A DNA stretch of 64,000 nt from the NCBI GenBank assembly GCA_026315105.1, contig CM048744.1:24283759-24347758 (forward strand). Direction: 5' to 3'. Numbering within the stretch: the first letter of the stretch is position 1; each line of letters opens with the position of its first letter. This DNA is from Locusta migratoria (lineage: Eukaryota > Arthropoda > Insecta > Orthoptera > Acrididae). The position numbers were made by a program, and so were the translations under genes. This document shows, in pieces, positions 9,878 to 20,493 of this stretch. The notes beneath the pieces were generated by a model. That model was given only the letters and a program-made list of their open reading frames with translations, had not been told where the DNA came from and made no database searches.

Positions 9878-12800
9878 TTAAATATCCTTGGATAAGTTGG
9901 CCAAGTTGATAAAACTCAAAACTCGAGCAGCTGCTCGTGTGTCATCAGCTAAAATTTCCTCCAGGGTAGACGGAAAGTGAAGGGCTACACGGAGATGATT
10001 AAAATTAACACAAGTCAGTAAAACATGTCGCACTGTCAGCAGTTCACCGCAGGAGCATAGCGGTGCAGGTTCGGCGGATAGCAAGTGACGGTGGCTGAAA
10101 CGGCAATGACCGATCCGCAACCGAGCCAGGATGACCTCCTCCCGCCGAGAGGGGCGTGAGGATGTCCTCCAAGCGGTCGGGATCGGTTTGACAGTTCGCA
10201 ATTTATTGTTGTACAGTGAAAGCCACACACTGTGCCATTGCGACACGATACTCCGGCGAAGAGCCCGTTGAACATCGTCCGATGGAACGCAAAAGGTAGC
10301 CATGCGAGGCAAAAGAGCTGCTGCCTTGGCTGCTGTGTCGGCGGCCTCATTCCCGGGCACACCCACATGGCCAGGGACTCACAGGAAAGAAACGTGACAG
10401 CTGTCATCCGCCAGCAACTGGAGGGAGCGTTGGATCCGATACACGAGAGGATGGTTCGAGAAAGGGTCCTTAAGACTCTGCAGGGCACTAAGGGAATCAG
10501 AACATATGGCATAGAAAGGGTGGCGGTGGCGGCACGTATACAAAACGGCCTGGTGGAGGGCGAAAAGCTCAGCCGTGAAGTTCGAGCACCGGTCAGGGAG
10601 CTTGTATTGGAACCGGTTGTCCCCGACGACGAAGGCAGATCCGACACCGGCAGTGCTCTTGGAACCATCAGTGTAAATAAATATGGCATTATCGAACCGC
10701 GAACGGAGTTCGACAAGCCTCGAGCGGTATATCAAATCCGGAGTGCTCTCCTTGGGGAGCGAACTAAGTTCGAGGTGTGTGTGAACCTGGGCCTGATGCC
10801 ACGGTGGCAATGGGCTTTCGCTCAACCGAAGGGTGGAAGGAAGGGTAAAATCGAGCCGTTGTAGCAGGCGGCGAAACCGAACTCCCGGTGGAAGCAAGGC
10901 AATCGCAGACAACTGATATTGGCGATCGAGTGAGTCGTCAAAAAATAATCTGTAAGATGGATGGTTGGGCATCGACCGTAGGCGGCATGCGTACCGACAC
11001 AAGAGTATGTCACGTCGATTGGTCAAGGGTAATACAGCAGCCTCGGCATACAGACTTTCAACAGGGCTGGTATAAAATGCACCGGTCGCCAGACGTAATC
11101 CACGATGGTGGATAGAGTTGAGACGGCGGAGAATCGACGGCCGTGCTGAAGAGTATACAAGGCTTCCATAGTCGAGCTTCGACTGAACAATGGCCTGGTA
11201 AAGGTGAAGCAGGACGGTACGATCCGCTCCCCATGACGTGCCACTAAGGACACGAAGAACGTTAAGGGATCGGGCACAACGGGCAGCCAGGTAGGACACG
11301 TGTGTGGACCAGCAAAGTTTCCGATCCAACATGAGTCCCAAGAATTTTGTAGTCTCCACGAAAGGGAGAGCAACAGGGCCAAGACGTAGAGAAGGTGGAA
11401 GAAATTCCTTGTATCTCCAGAAATTGATACACACAGTTTTCTCAGTGGAGAATCGGAAGCCGTTTGCGACGCTCCAGGAATATAGACGGTCAAGACAGCG
11501 TTGGAGAGAACGCTCCAAGAGACACGTCCGCTGGGCGCTACAATAAATTGCGAAATCGTCAACAAAAAGAGATCCGGAGACGTCGGCTGAAAGGCAATCT
11601 ACGATCGGATTGATTGCAATGGCAAAGAGCGCCACACTCAAGACGGAGCCCTGTGGTACCCCATTCTCCTGGCAAAAGGTATCTGACAAAACAGAACCCA
11701 CCCGTACCCGGAACTTGCGATCCGCCAGAAACTCTTGAATGAAAAGAGGAAGGCGGCCCCGAAGGCCCCATGTGTGCAATGTGCGGAGAATGCCCGCTCT
11801 CCAACAGGTATCGTATGCCTTCTCCAAGTCGAAGAACACTGCTACTGTTTGACGCTTCTTTAGAAAGTTGTTCATAATGAAGGTCGACAACGTAAAGAGG
11901 TGGTCAGCAGCAGAGCGGTGTCGACGAAAACCGCATTGGATATTAGTCAGGAGGCGGCGAGATTCGAGAGCCAGACCAACCGAGCGTTAACCATGCGTTC
12001 CATCACCTTACAGACGCAGATCGTCAGAGAAATGGGGCGATAACTGGAAGGAAGATGTTTCTCCTTCCCTGGTTTGGGGATGGGGACAACAATGGCTTCA
12101 CGCCAACTTGTGGGAACATGACCTTCAGTCCATATGCGATTGTAGGTACTAAGAAGAAAGCACTTGCCCGCAGGAGAGAGGTTCTTCAGCATCTCAATGT
12201 GAATGGAATAGGGCCCGGGAGCAGAAGACCGGGACAGGGCGAGAGCACGATCTAGCTCCTGCATTGTGAAGGCGACGTTATAATTTTCACGATTAAAAGA
12301 GCGGAAAGAAGGCGGCCGTGCCTCCTCCACCTGTTTGCGAGGGAGAAAGGCAGGGTGGTAATGGGCAGAGCTCGAAACCTCCGCAAAGAAACGACCCAAT
12401 GCGTTTGAAACATCAGCTGGGTCCACGAGGACTGCGTTCTCCACGGTCAGGCCAGGAATCGGGGAGTGGACCTTGATGCCGGACAAACGGCGTAGGCCAC
12501 CCCAGACAACCGTGGAGGGAGTAAAACGGTTAAAAGAACTAGTAAAAGCAGTCCAGCAAGCTTTCTTGCTGTCGTTTATGATACGACGGCACTGCGCTCT
12601 CATACGTTTGTAATTGATGCAATTCTCCAAAGTTGGGTGGCGGCGGAAGGTGCGGAAGGCACGGCGTCGGGCTCGAAGCGCGTCGCGGCAGGCTGCAGTC
12701 CACCAAGGGACCTGGACACGACGTGGAGAAGAGGATGTACGAGGTATGGAACGTTCAGCTGCAGTGAGAATAACCTCTGTGAGGTATTCGACCTGACTGT

Positions 12801-13560
12801 CACAGTTGGGAAAATTCTGATTGTGAAAAACAGCCATGGAAGAATAAAGCCCCCAGTCGGCTTTAGAAATGTTCCAACTGGTGGGACGTGGAGATGGGGA
12901 ATGATGTAGGAAGTGGATGATACAAGGGAAATGGTCACTCGAGTACGTGTCGGAAAGTGCATACCACTCAAACCGACCGGCAAGCTGAGGAGTGCATATC
13001 GCAAGGTCTATATGGGAATAAGTGTGTGTTGTGTCAGAAAGGAAGGTCGGTGCACCGGTGTTGAGGCAGACAAGATCGAGGTGGTGGAGAATGTCCACCA
13101 AAAGGGAGCCTCTCGGACAAGGTGCCGGAGAACCCCATAGGGGGTGGTGGGCATTAAAGTCGCCTACCAACACGAAAGGTGAAGGGAGCTGGTCAACAAG
13201 GTTTAGCACATCTGCCCTAGTAAGGGCAGATGACGATGGCGAATATATATTACAGAGGGAGAAGGTAAATGTGGATAAGGTGATGCGGACGGCAACTGCT
13301 TGTAGGTGAGTGTGCAAGGAAATGGGATGGAAATAGACGTCGTCTCGAAGGAGCATCAGAACCCCTCCATGGGCTGGGACACCTTCCACGGGTGGCAGGT
13401 CGAACCGCACAGAGGTGTAGTGTGGAAAGTCTGCACGATCACGTGGACGCAACTTAGATTCCTGGAGCCAGACTAGAAGCGGGCAGTGCAATCGAAGGAG
13501 TAGTTTTAACTCCTGCCGATTAGAACGAATGCCGCGAATGTTCCATTGAAGGAGCGCCAT
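9878..13560 (-). pseudogene. LINE copy B ORF2 (endonuclease, RT, RNase H)
   Basis: ORF2 starts at the ATG at 13560 (MALLQWNIRGIRSNRQ) and would encode about 1,227 residues. Domains in order: APE endonuclease (LVWLQESKLRPRD, VGDFNAHHPLWG, YSSDHFPC), RT (FFDLEKAYDTCWR, ENGVPQGSVLS, FVDDFAIYC), RNase H (FIYTDGSK, ICSDSLSAL, PGNEAAD) and a C-terminal cysteine cluster (PLCSCGELLTVRH). Two lesions are visible against copy C: a one-base deletion near 11970 (LLESRR becomes LSNLAAS and a stop) and a TGG-to-TGA stop at about 10379. RNase H plus this RT wording points to the I clade or a close relative. Confidence 0.88.
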
Positions 13561-13652
13561 GATAAAAATGAGAGAAGAAATAAGGATAAAAACCAAGTAG
13601 CGAGCGGGGTCACCTCGACGGCCGCTGAGTACCGGATTTCGAGGGAGCACTG

Positions 13653-15002
13653 CTATCGCTGTCTGGGGGGCAAAGGGTCATGTTCCATTTGTTCGACCGA
13701 CGCGCCTGCCACCTCCCTGAGTTGATCAGGAGGGGCAGTTTCCACCGCCGGTAAAGGGCCGGGCGCCCGGCAAACGGAGCGTCCCGGTGAAACAGAAGAC
13801 GGCCGAGGCCGGCAACTGTTGGACGGCGTGACAGATGGGTCACGCCTCGGCGGGGAAGGAGAGGAACTCTTTTTCTTGTCAGCTCTTCTGGAAGAGTGAC
13901 GGCGGGAAGAGGCAGTTGACGGTTGGGAAGCCTGAGAACGCAGAAAATCCTCACGGACGGGTTCCTTTTTCAAGGTCCGGGCATCTTGTTTAGGTGCCCG
14001 CGGTTTACTAGAGTTTGACGAAGACTGTACCCTAGAAGCAGCAAGAGGGAGCGGGGACGTGGAACGGGCAATCTTCGGGCTGGCGGATCGCACAACTGTG
14101 TCAGCGAAAGTGAAATCACAAGTCTGGGTACTGGAATCCTTAGTAGGTCGAGTTGAGGTGAGGACCTTACTGTATGTACCCGCTGGGAGGACAGTGGGCT
14201 TTCGACTCGCCAACAACTTACGAGCGGCAGATGTCGATACCTTCTCCGTAACCCGAATTTGCTGGATTACCTTCTCATCCTTGTATACAGGGCAGTCGCG
14301 AGAGGAAGCCGCATGGTCACCGTTGCAGTTTAGGCAGTGAGGGGACGGAGGTGGGCAATCCCCCTCATGGGCGTCCCTACCACAAGTGACACACTTTGCT
14401 GCATTTGGGCAATGTTCACGGGTATGGATGTACCTGTGGCACTGAAAACAGCGCGTTGGGTTAGGTACATAAGGTCGGATAGAGATGACTTCATACCCTG
14501 CTTTGACCTTCGACGGGAGGTCAACTCTGTCGAACGTCAAAAACACAGTACGAGTCGGTGTCAATTGGTTATCGACCTTTTTCATCACCCTGTGGACGGC
14601 TGTCACACCCTGATCGGACATATACGATTGGATGTCTTCATCAGACAACCCGTCAAGGGATCTCGTAAAAACTACCCCCCGTGACGAGTTGAGTGTGCGG
14701 TGCGCTTCTACCTTAACTGGAAACGTGTGCAACAACGTAGTACGTATCAGTTTTTGGGCTTGGAAGGCACTTTCCACTTCCAGCAACAATGTGCCGTTGC
14801 GCTGACGTGAACAGGTTTTAACAGGGCCAGCAATTGCATCTACACCTTTCTGTATAACGAAAGGATTGACAGAATTGAAATCCTTTCCGTCGGTGCGAGA
14901 GACAACCAGAAATTTAGGTACATTAGGCAGAGTCTTTTTAGGCTGAGGCGAGTCTAACTTACGTTTATGGGTCAACGTCACGAAAGAAGATAAGGAAGTC
15001 AT
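13653..15002 (-). CDS. LINE copy B ORF1 (Gag-like RNA-binding protein)
   Basis: The ATG at 15002 gives MTSLSSFVTLTHKRK. The frame extends 99 bases upstream without ATG, and the ATG matches the start in copies A and C. The protein has an N-terminal RNA-recognition-like region, three zinc knuckles (FQCHRYIHTREHC, CVTCGRDAHEGDC, CLNCNGDHAA) and a Ser/Arg/Lys-rich C terminus. An extra C in a C run near 13665-13670 changes the last residues to PRQR and ends it about 15 residues early. It lies about 90 bases upstream of ORF2. Confidence 0.85.
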   Translation of the reverse strand: MTSLSSFVTLTHKRKLDSPQPKKTLPNVPKFLVVSRTDGKDFNSVNPFVIQKGVDAIAGPVKTCSRQRNGTLLLEVESAFQAQKLIRTTLLHTFPVKVEAHRTLNSSRGVVFTRSLDGLSDEDIQSYMSDQGVTAVHRVMKKVDNQLTPTRTVFLTFDRVDLPSKVKAGYEVISIRPYVPNPTRCFQCHRYIHTREHCPNAAKCVTCGRDAHEGDCPPPSPHCLNCNGDHAASSRDCPVYKDEKVIQQIRVTEKVSTSAARKLLASRKPTVLPAGTYSKVLTSTRPTKDSSTQTCDFTFADTVVRSASPKIARSTSPLPLAASRVQSSSNSSKPRAPKQDARTLKKEPVREDFLRSQASQPSTASSRRHSSRRADKKKSSSPSPPRRDPSVTPSNSCRPRPSSVSPGRSVCRAPGPLPAVETAPPDQLREVAGASVEQMEHDPLPPRQR

Positions 15003-15631
15003 CGCGGAAGTGTCCCCCGTGATTACCGGCGTCTCCGATGGCGCGCTCCTTCCTAGTGGGGGCCCTCTCCGAGGGCTTACCCGCCTTAGGTGATTGTTCA
15101 CACCTCAGGTCACACCTCCCGAGAACTGACGGAGGGACCAATCGGCACGTTCGGAAGGTACCAGCTCGGGTAATCACCCCTCCCTGGGCCTGGCCTTTAC
15201 CAGGGGGTACGTACGTGCCTTACTTGTCTACACGGGGCGGGGAATTACGCGTTACCCCGTCACCTGCTACGCAAGATAATGCGTGGGTCGGCCTTCAGAC
15301 ACGCACAGGGAGGAAAGAAGAAGAGGATAGGAAAGGAAGAGAAAGAAGGAAAGAAGTGTCTCAAACGCCGAAGCGGAGACTAATGAGGAGAAGAAGGCTA
15401 GGAGAGTTCAAGGAGAGAAAGACAGAAAACGAAGGGTAAGAAAGGAAGGAACGAAGGAAGAAAAACCACAACAAGAATCACCGTATCTCACGAAATATGC
15501 CCGTCTCCGGGCGAAGGCATAAACCGGGAGGGAAAGTGAAGCAGCCTGGGGCAGAAGAAAGGCTGCTCCGGCTCGGGGCCCCGTGCGCGCCACACACGTA
15601 CCCACAAAAGAACTGTGGGCCCCCTGGGGGG

Positions 15632-17007
15632 TCCGTGTTCTTAGCGGCACGTCCTGGGGAGCGGATCGATCCGTCCTACTTCACCTCTACCGGTCCACTG
15701 TCCGCTCGAAATTGGATTACGGAAGCTTCATTTACTCTTCCGCACGGCCATCCATTTTACGCTGCCTAAACTCTATTCGCCATCGGGGGTTACGCCTGGC
15801 GATAGGAGCTTTTTACACAAGCCCTGTTGACAGCCTCTATGCCGAAGCTGCCGAATTACCTTTAGCCTATCGACGCGACATATTACTGTGTCGGTATGCA
15901 TGCCGTTTGCTTTCGATGCCTCACCATCCTTCCCATCCATCGTTCTTTGACTCCCTCGATAGCTAATACGGGCTGTCTGCAATTGCCCTGCTCCCTCCTG
16001 GAGTCCGTTTTCGACGCTTGCTTCGGCAGCTCGATTTTACTCTTCCTTCCACATTTCAAATAGGTGAGAGCCCAGTGCCACCTTGGCTTCAGGCTCAAGT
16101 TCGCGTTCACCTAGAAGTCGCCTCACTCCCGAAGGAGAGCACTTTGGACGCTTTATACTGCTCGCGGTTCCTTGAACTTTGTGCACGGCTCGAAAACTCA
16201 GTTTTCATATATACGGATGGCTCAAAGACCAAGGACGGTGTCGGATGTGCGTTTGTCGTGGGGGATGACTGTTACCAGTACAGGCTTAATGCCCACTGCT
16301 CGAATTTCACAGCGGAGCTTTTTGCCCTCTATCAGGCTGTACTCTTCATCTGTCGACACCGTTCTCGTTCTTATGTTATCTGCTCTGACTCCCTCAACTC
16401 CATCTAGAGTCTGAGCGACCCCTTTTCAGCCCATCCTATTGTGCACCGAATCAGCAGCTCACTTCAGTTATTAGCTTCTGACGGCCCTCGCGTTCACCTC
16501 CTGTGGGTACCTGGCCACGCAGGCGTGCCTGTTAACTAGGTTGCTGATGCCGCTGCCAAGGCTGCAACTCTCTTAAGTCGGACAGCTACGTACTGTGTCC
16601 CATCGCACGATATTCAAGGGGCTTTTTCGCGGCGCCTTATATCGTCATGGCATAATGTGTGGTCTTCACTTACTAATAATAAGCTCCGGACCATTAAACC
16701 GCTCCCGGTGGCTTGAATGACCTCATCACGCCGCTCGCGACGAGAAGAGATCATCTTGGCCCGGTTGCGGATCGGACATTGCCGGTTCAGCCACCACCAC
16801 TTGCTCAGTGGTGACCCCGCACCGTTATGTTCCTGTGGCCACCCGCTGTCGGTGCACCATGTTTTATTGTCGTGTTCAAATTTTACTCCTGTTCGGCTTG
16901 CACTACATCTGCCGGACACATTGGAAGACATTTTAGCTGATGACGTGAGGGCTGTTGCTCGAGTATTGGATTTTATCAATTTGACCAATTTGTCGAGGGA
17001 CATTTAG
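15632..17007 (+). pseudogene. LINE copy A ORF2, second part (RT end, RNase H, C terminus)
   Basis: The frame resumes after copy B with RVLSGTSWGADRSVLL. It includes the RNase H motifs (FIYTDGSKTK, ICSDSLNS, WVPGHAGVP) and the C-terminal cysteine cluster (PLCSCGHPLSVHHV), ending LSRDI and a stop at 17007. In-frame stops at about 15964, 16405, 16538 and 16715 mark long decay. The last residues parallel LSKDI in copies B and C. Confidence 0.82.
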
Positions 17008-17164
17008 CTCTTCGCTTTGTTGTTTTTTATTCTATGTTTTTTAGCTGTTTTATATAGTCCTATTATTCTTGGGTATATCCCCGGTTTGATTCGGGCGCTA
17101 ATGACCTTAGTAGTTGTGCGCCCTAAAACCACCAAAAAATAAAATAAAAATAAAAATAAAAAAT
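17008..17164 (+). promoter_or_regulatory. LINE copy A 3' UTR, stem-loop and A-rich tail
   Basis: GGGCGC at 17093-17098 pairs with GCGCCC at 17118-17123 around TAATGACCTTAGTAGTTGT. TAAAACC and an A-rich tail of AAATA units follow. Despite the age of copy A the stem is fully kept. Confidence 0.6.
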
Positions 17165-17436
17165 AAACTGTCCCGTAGGCTTAACACTGTTTTCGCGAGT
17201 TCGATCAGTCCTCTTCTTTCTCATCATATTGTTTTAATGGTGAAATTACTGGAGCTGGTTGCTGCAGTGGTTCTTGCGTATTTTGAGACACAGGTGCGGC
17301 CAGAAGTTGTTGTACAGTGGACAGCAACAAGGCAATTTGTTGGCTCTGAAACTGAAACATTTGGTTTAGCTGCTGTGCACAGAGCACAGGAAGCTGCGGC
17401 GCAGTGGCAGTGGCAGGGTTAGTAGCGTTAGCCATG
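17165..17436 (-). pseudogene. Gypsy #1 Gag N terminus
   Basis: The minus-strand ATG at 17435 starts MANATNPATATAPQL and continues through a glutamine-rich helix (FQFQSQQIALLLSTVQQLL) to PLKQYDEKEED and a stop at 17205. The start and the QYDE motif match N termini of K02A2.6-like gypsy Gag proteins. The rest of the gene continues at 5312 on the other side of LINE copies A and B. The stop at 17205 is a lesion. Confidence 0.7.
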
Positions 17437-17640
17437 GTGCAAAGGCAATTACGATCAAGGTAAAAGTGTAGAAATTTACGTTAATCCCTGCAATAAAATC
17501 AAAACATTGTTTACTGGATCCGCTGAGACCTGGAAGAAAGCAAAATTAATATCGCAGCGTACTTTCAGACATTAATATTTCGTCACAATCTGGTTCTTTG
17601 TTGTCCTCGTCGCCATTTGTTGAGTCCTCGTCGCCTTTTG
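17437..17640 (-). other. Gypsy #1 leader upstream of gag
   Basis: On the minus strand GGCGACGAGGAC occurs twice (near 17603-17614 and 17623-17634), wording often seen just after the 5' LTR in related gypsy elements, where the tRNA primer binds. TTTTATTGCAGGG between it and gag looks like a 3' splice site. The LTR itself should lie further right, but I cannot delimit it. Confidence 0.4.
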
Positions 17641-17764
17641 CTGTTTCCTTCGTCCCAGCCTAGTTGTCAGGGAAGGAACTGGTGCATTCGATATCAACTG
17701 TAACAACTATTCAGATTAATAATACAAGTTTTAGTGACAGAAAATTTATAACACTCAACTTGTA

Positions 17765-17815
<51 letters not shown>

Positions 17816-19480
17816 CTATATCACTACCCATTAGTGCCAGACCCAATATCTTTATGAAATTATCCCAATAAGTGTTACCTTTGGGAGACATCATTAGTTA
17901 AAAAAAACTATATAATGCATTCTAATTGATTGTAATTACACCTAAATGCCAGAATAACAATACATAAGTGGACCATCCATAATTTTACCCTAACTCGAAA
18001 AATTTATTAGCTACATACGGCAAAAAGTACATAATAGTAGGCCTAGGCCAAAATATATTTTCGTGTATAATAAAAAAAGTGACACACCCTTTTTCTGTTA
18101 ATAAATAGAAGTAGAAGCAAATAGTATTGGGTGACACATGATGCAATAATTTGAAAGTATAAATAAAATTATAACAGTAAAACCTATTAGCACATATGAA
18201 ACTTTAATGCTCACTGATAACTAATATTAAGTTTATAGACTCAATAACACTGAATCTTGCCATTAATTGCCGATTGAATAAATATAACAGGACTTTCCAA
18301 ATTCATGAACGAAACAGATACACCAAAATATATTCACGAAAGTAATACGTTATTTAATAACACGCACAAACAACATTAAACTCGTAACAGATCTGTAAAA
18401 ACATTTAATATACTCGAAGTATACAAACAGACGCCATTTTTCATAGTCATGACAACTACTTTGTTAGACGTCCATTTTAAAACTATCTTACAAATAACTA
18501 GCAAAATACAAACACCATTAAATTAAAGAAATGAAATATGTATATTGTTTACTAATTTTACGTAATATGTAAATAACATTTACCTTGCTTTAAAACTGTA
18601 AGTGGATAAAGACATACTTGTGAACCTCAGAGTGGGAATAAAAGCGTCGAACTCGCAGACGCTGGGCCACTCTCTCTCGCAGGACACTTGCAGTGACACA
18701 GTGACTCCTGCTCTTAGGCCATGTATCTGATATTGTGTTATTTGTATTTGTGAAAGTTTGCGCAAAAGAAGTGCAGTAATAGTTAATAAAAAAGTATAAA
18801 CTCTACTACGCATTTTCATTTCAACAAATATTTCCTGAAAAATATTTACACTGAAATAACAAGACAGGGTACACAACGCAAGAACATCACAGCAAGCAAC
18901 GCAACCGGCCAAGATAGACAAGTACAAGATTTTATTTGACTTGTGTTTAACATTAACTGAGTGGACTCGTCTCCATAACAGCCATCCAATCCTACGTCTC
19001 TGTAGACAACAAAAAGATATCAGTTGGAAGAAGAGAAAAAAAGGGAGAGGGACGTCGCAAACTTTAGAACATAAGTCTGTTTCTTCTTTCTTTTTGCATC
19101 TCGTGGCGTCGTCTGTATGATGCGAGCTGTGCTGCGACCTAGTGTCTGCTACGTTTGGAGTCACGTTCTTTCTTAGTACTGTCCTATTTCTGACTTTGAA
19201 GCTGCCTAGTAACTGTCAGAGTTCCACTGCCCTGGTGTCCAGATGTATGTCGTCGAGATATAGCACATCTTCGGTTACTCCCTCCAGGATACATGGTGTC
19301 TGCTTGCGATTGGGTTTTGGTCGATCGCTGACTTTCCATGATCGTTCTCTTACATCTGGAGTGTGGTGCTGCTTTTATGCCCCAACAAATTAGATCCGAT
19401 GAACTTTTTCACATTCATAATTTTGGCCGAGAAAAAGTGGGCCCGTTCCCACCCGACGTTAGAGTCCTCCCTCAAACATG
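17641..19480. other. Unassigned AT-rich stretch
   Basis: No gene or element is recognised. It contains an (AT)n tract (17765-17808). A 194-codon minus-strand open frame (18580-19164) has no recognisable motif and unremarkable composition. The 5' LTR of gypsy #1 may be in here, but I found no TG...CA pair or match to the LTR at 54809-55296. Confidence 0.4.
17765..17808. repeat. (AT)n microsatellite
   Basis: About 22 uninterrupted AT units. Confidence 0.95.
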
Positions 19481-19481
19481 G

Positions 19482-19482
<1 letters not shown>

Positions 19483-19546
<64 letters not shown>

Positions 19547-19612
19547 GCCCTTAGTGTAAGTTAGTTTAAATAGTTTCTAGTCTATGGCCTGATGACCATA
19601 GTAGTTTCGATG
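19483..19612 (+). repeat. (TG)n tract joined to a SINE 3' tail
   Basis: About 31 TG units (19483-19545) run into CCCTTAGTGTAAGTTAG, a body region, and CCTGATGACCATAGTAGTTT. This is the 3' part of a SINE related to the one at 51543-51716, in which a short TGTGTGTTGT stretch seems to have expanded. The tRNA-like head is absent. Confidence 0.65.
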
Positions 19613-20261
19613 CAATATACTTAAAAGCATTTTGAGAAATGGGCAAGGGTTATTTCCAAGTCAATGAGTGCTTTTATTCTCGAATAACAGGTGCATAAAA
19701 TGATCAGGCAGTTTATCGTGTTTTTCATTGTTTATGAAGACATTTCTCCTTTACTATGTGTTGTGCTGATTGGATTATGGAAAACATTCAAAAATGTTTC
19801 GTTGAAATCAGTCCATTAGTTTCAGGGTTGATATGGAACAGTCTTGCATGAAGTGCCACATTAGTAGAATACAATTGAGACTTCAAGCGCAAAAAAAAAA
19901 TCAAATTGATATCTAATTAATTATGCAATTCTTTTAGTTATGCAAATTCGTAATTATTTATAGTAATTGTTTATTGTAATTAGGGTAATTCGTTATTGTA
20001 ATTGTAATTACCGTAATTACAATTGTAAATACACTTGCATGTGTTCACGCCTTCACATCCAAAGTGGTACTGGACTATCTACAGCACCCCCTCACCGCTA
20101 CCATGTGACCACCCCTCCCCCACCCTACCACGTGACCATCGACCAATGGGAGCACAGCATGTGACCTGTCACCATCATCCAATCAGAGTGCTGGATGATC
20201 CCAACCGACAGTCTACAGTCATTCAGATGCAATGTTGGAGGGACAACAGCAGCAGCATAGA

Positions 20262-20462
20262 AGCCGGCTGCAGTGGCCGAGGAGACTGAGGCGCTTCAGT
20301 CATGGTCTGCACGGCCACTGCGGTCGTGGGTTCGAATGCCTCCTCGGGCATGGATATTTGTGCCGTCTTTAGTATAAGGTAGTTCATAAGTAGTTGGTAA
20401 GTTTTGGGACTGATGACCCAGTCGTTAAGTCCCATAAGCTTAACAAACATTCGACCATTTTG
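20262..20462 (+). repeat. tRNA-derived SINE, full length
   Basis: Starts GCCGGCTGCAGTGGCCGAGG, has B box GGTTCGAATGCC and ends GTCCCATAAGCTTAACAAACA. AGCAGCATAGAA is present at 20250-20261 and again at 20463-20474, a 12-bp target duplication. It lies inside the left arm of the large inverted repeat. Confidence 0.88.
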
Positions 20463-20493
20463 AGCAGCATAGAAATGATGCAATTACGGTAAT

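Larger units (their letters stand above)
9725..15631 (-). mobile_element. I-superfamily LINE, copy B, nested in copy A
   Basis: Full-length minus-strand copy (about 5.9 kb). Its 3' A-tail appears as the T run at 9723-9741 and its 5' end is CCCCCCAGGGGGCCCACAG at 15631. TCCGTGTT occurs at 9717-9724 and 15632-15639, an 8-bp target duplication that also restores copy A's RVLSGTSWGAD reading when B is removed. It is closely similar to copy C. Only a few lesions are visible, so it is young. Confidence 0.92.
5313..17164 (+). mobile_element. I-superfamily LINE, copy A (old, split by copy B)
   Basis: Copy A starts at about 5313-5316 with CCCAGGGGGCCCACAG, the same 5' end as copies B and C, and ends in a TAAAACC/A-rich tail at about 17164. 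It is interrupted by copy B at 9725-15631, so its own length is about 5.95 kb. Poly-C at about 5409-5434 lies in its 5' UTR. GACAGTACCTTA before and AACTGTCCCGTA after it agree at 8 of 12 positions, possibly a decayed target duplication. It has the most lesions of the three copies and is therefore the oldest. Confidence 0.85.

Noticed and set aside
10232..10864. 210-codon plus-strand frame
   Set aside because: It is antisense to the RNase H region of LINE copy B ORF2. The same shadow appears opposite copy C.
18580..19164. 194-codon minus-strand protein
   Set aside because: No recognisable domain, mixed composition and no supporting homology that I can see. Could be chance or part of an LTR.
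19338..19559. Open frames coding Cys-Val repeats
   Set aside because: They are translations of the TG microsatellite.
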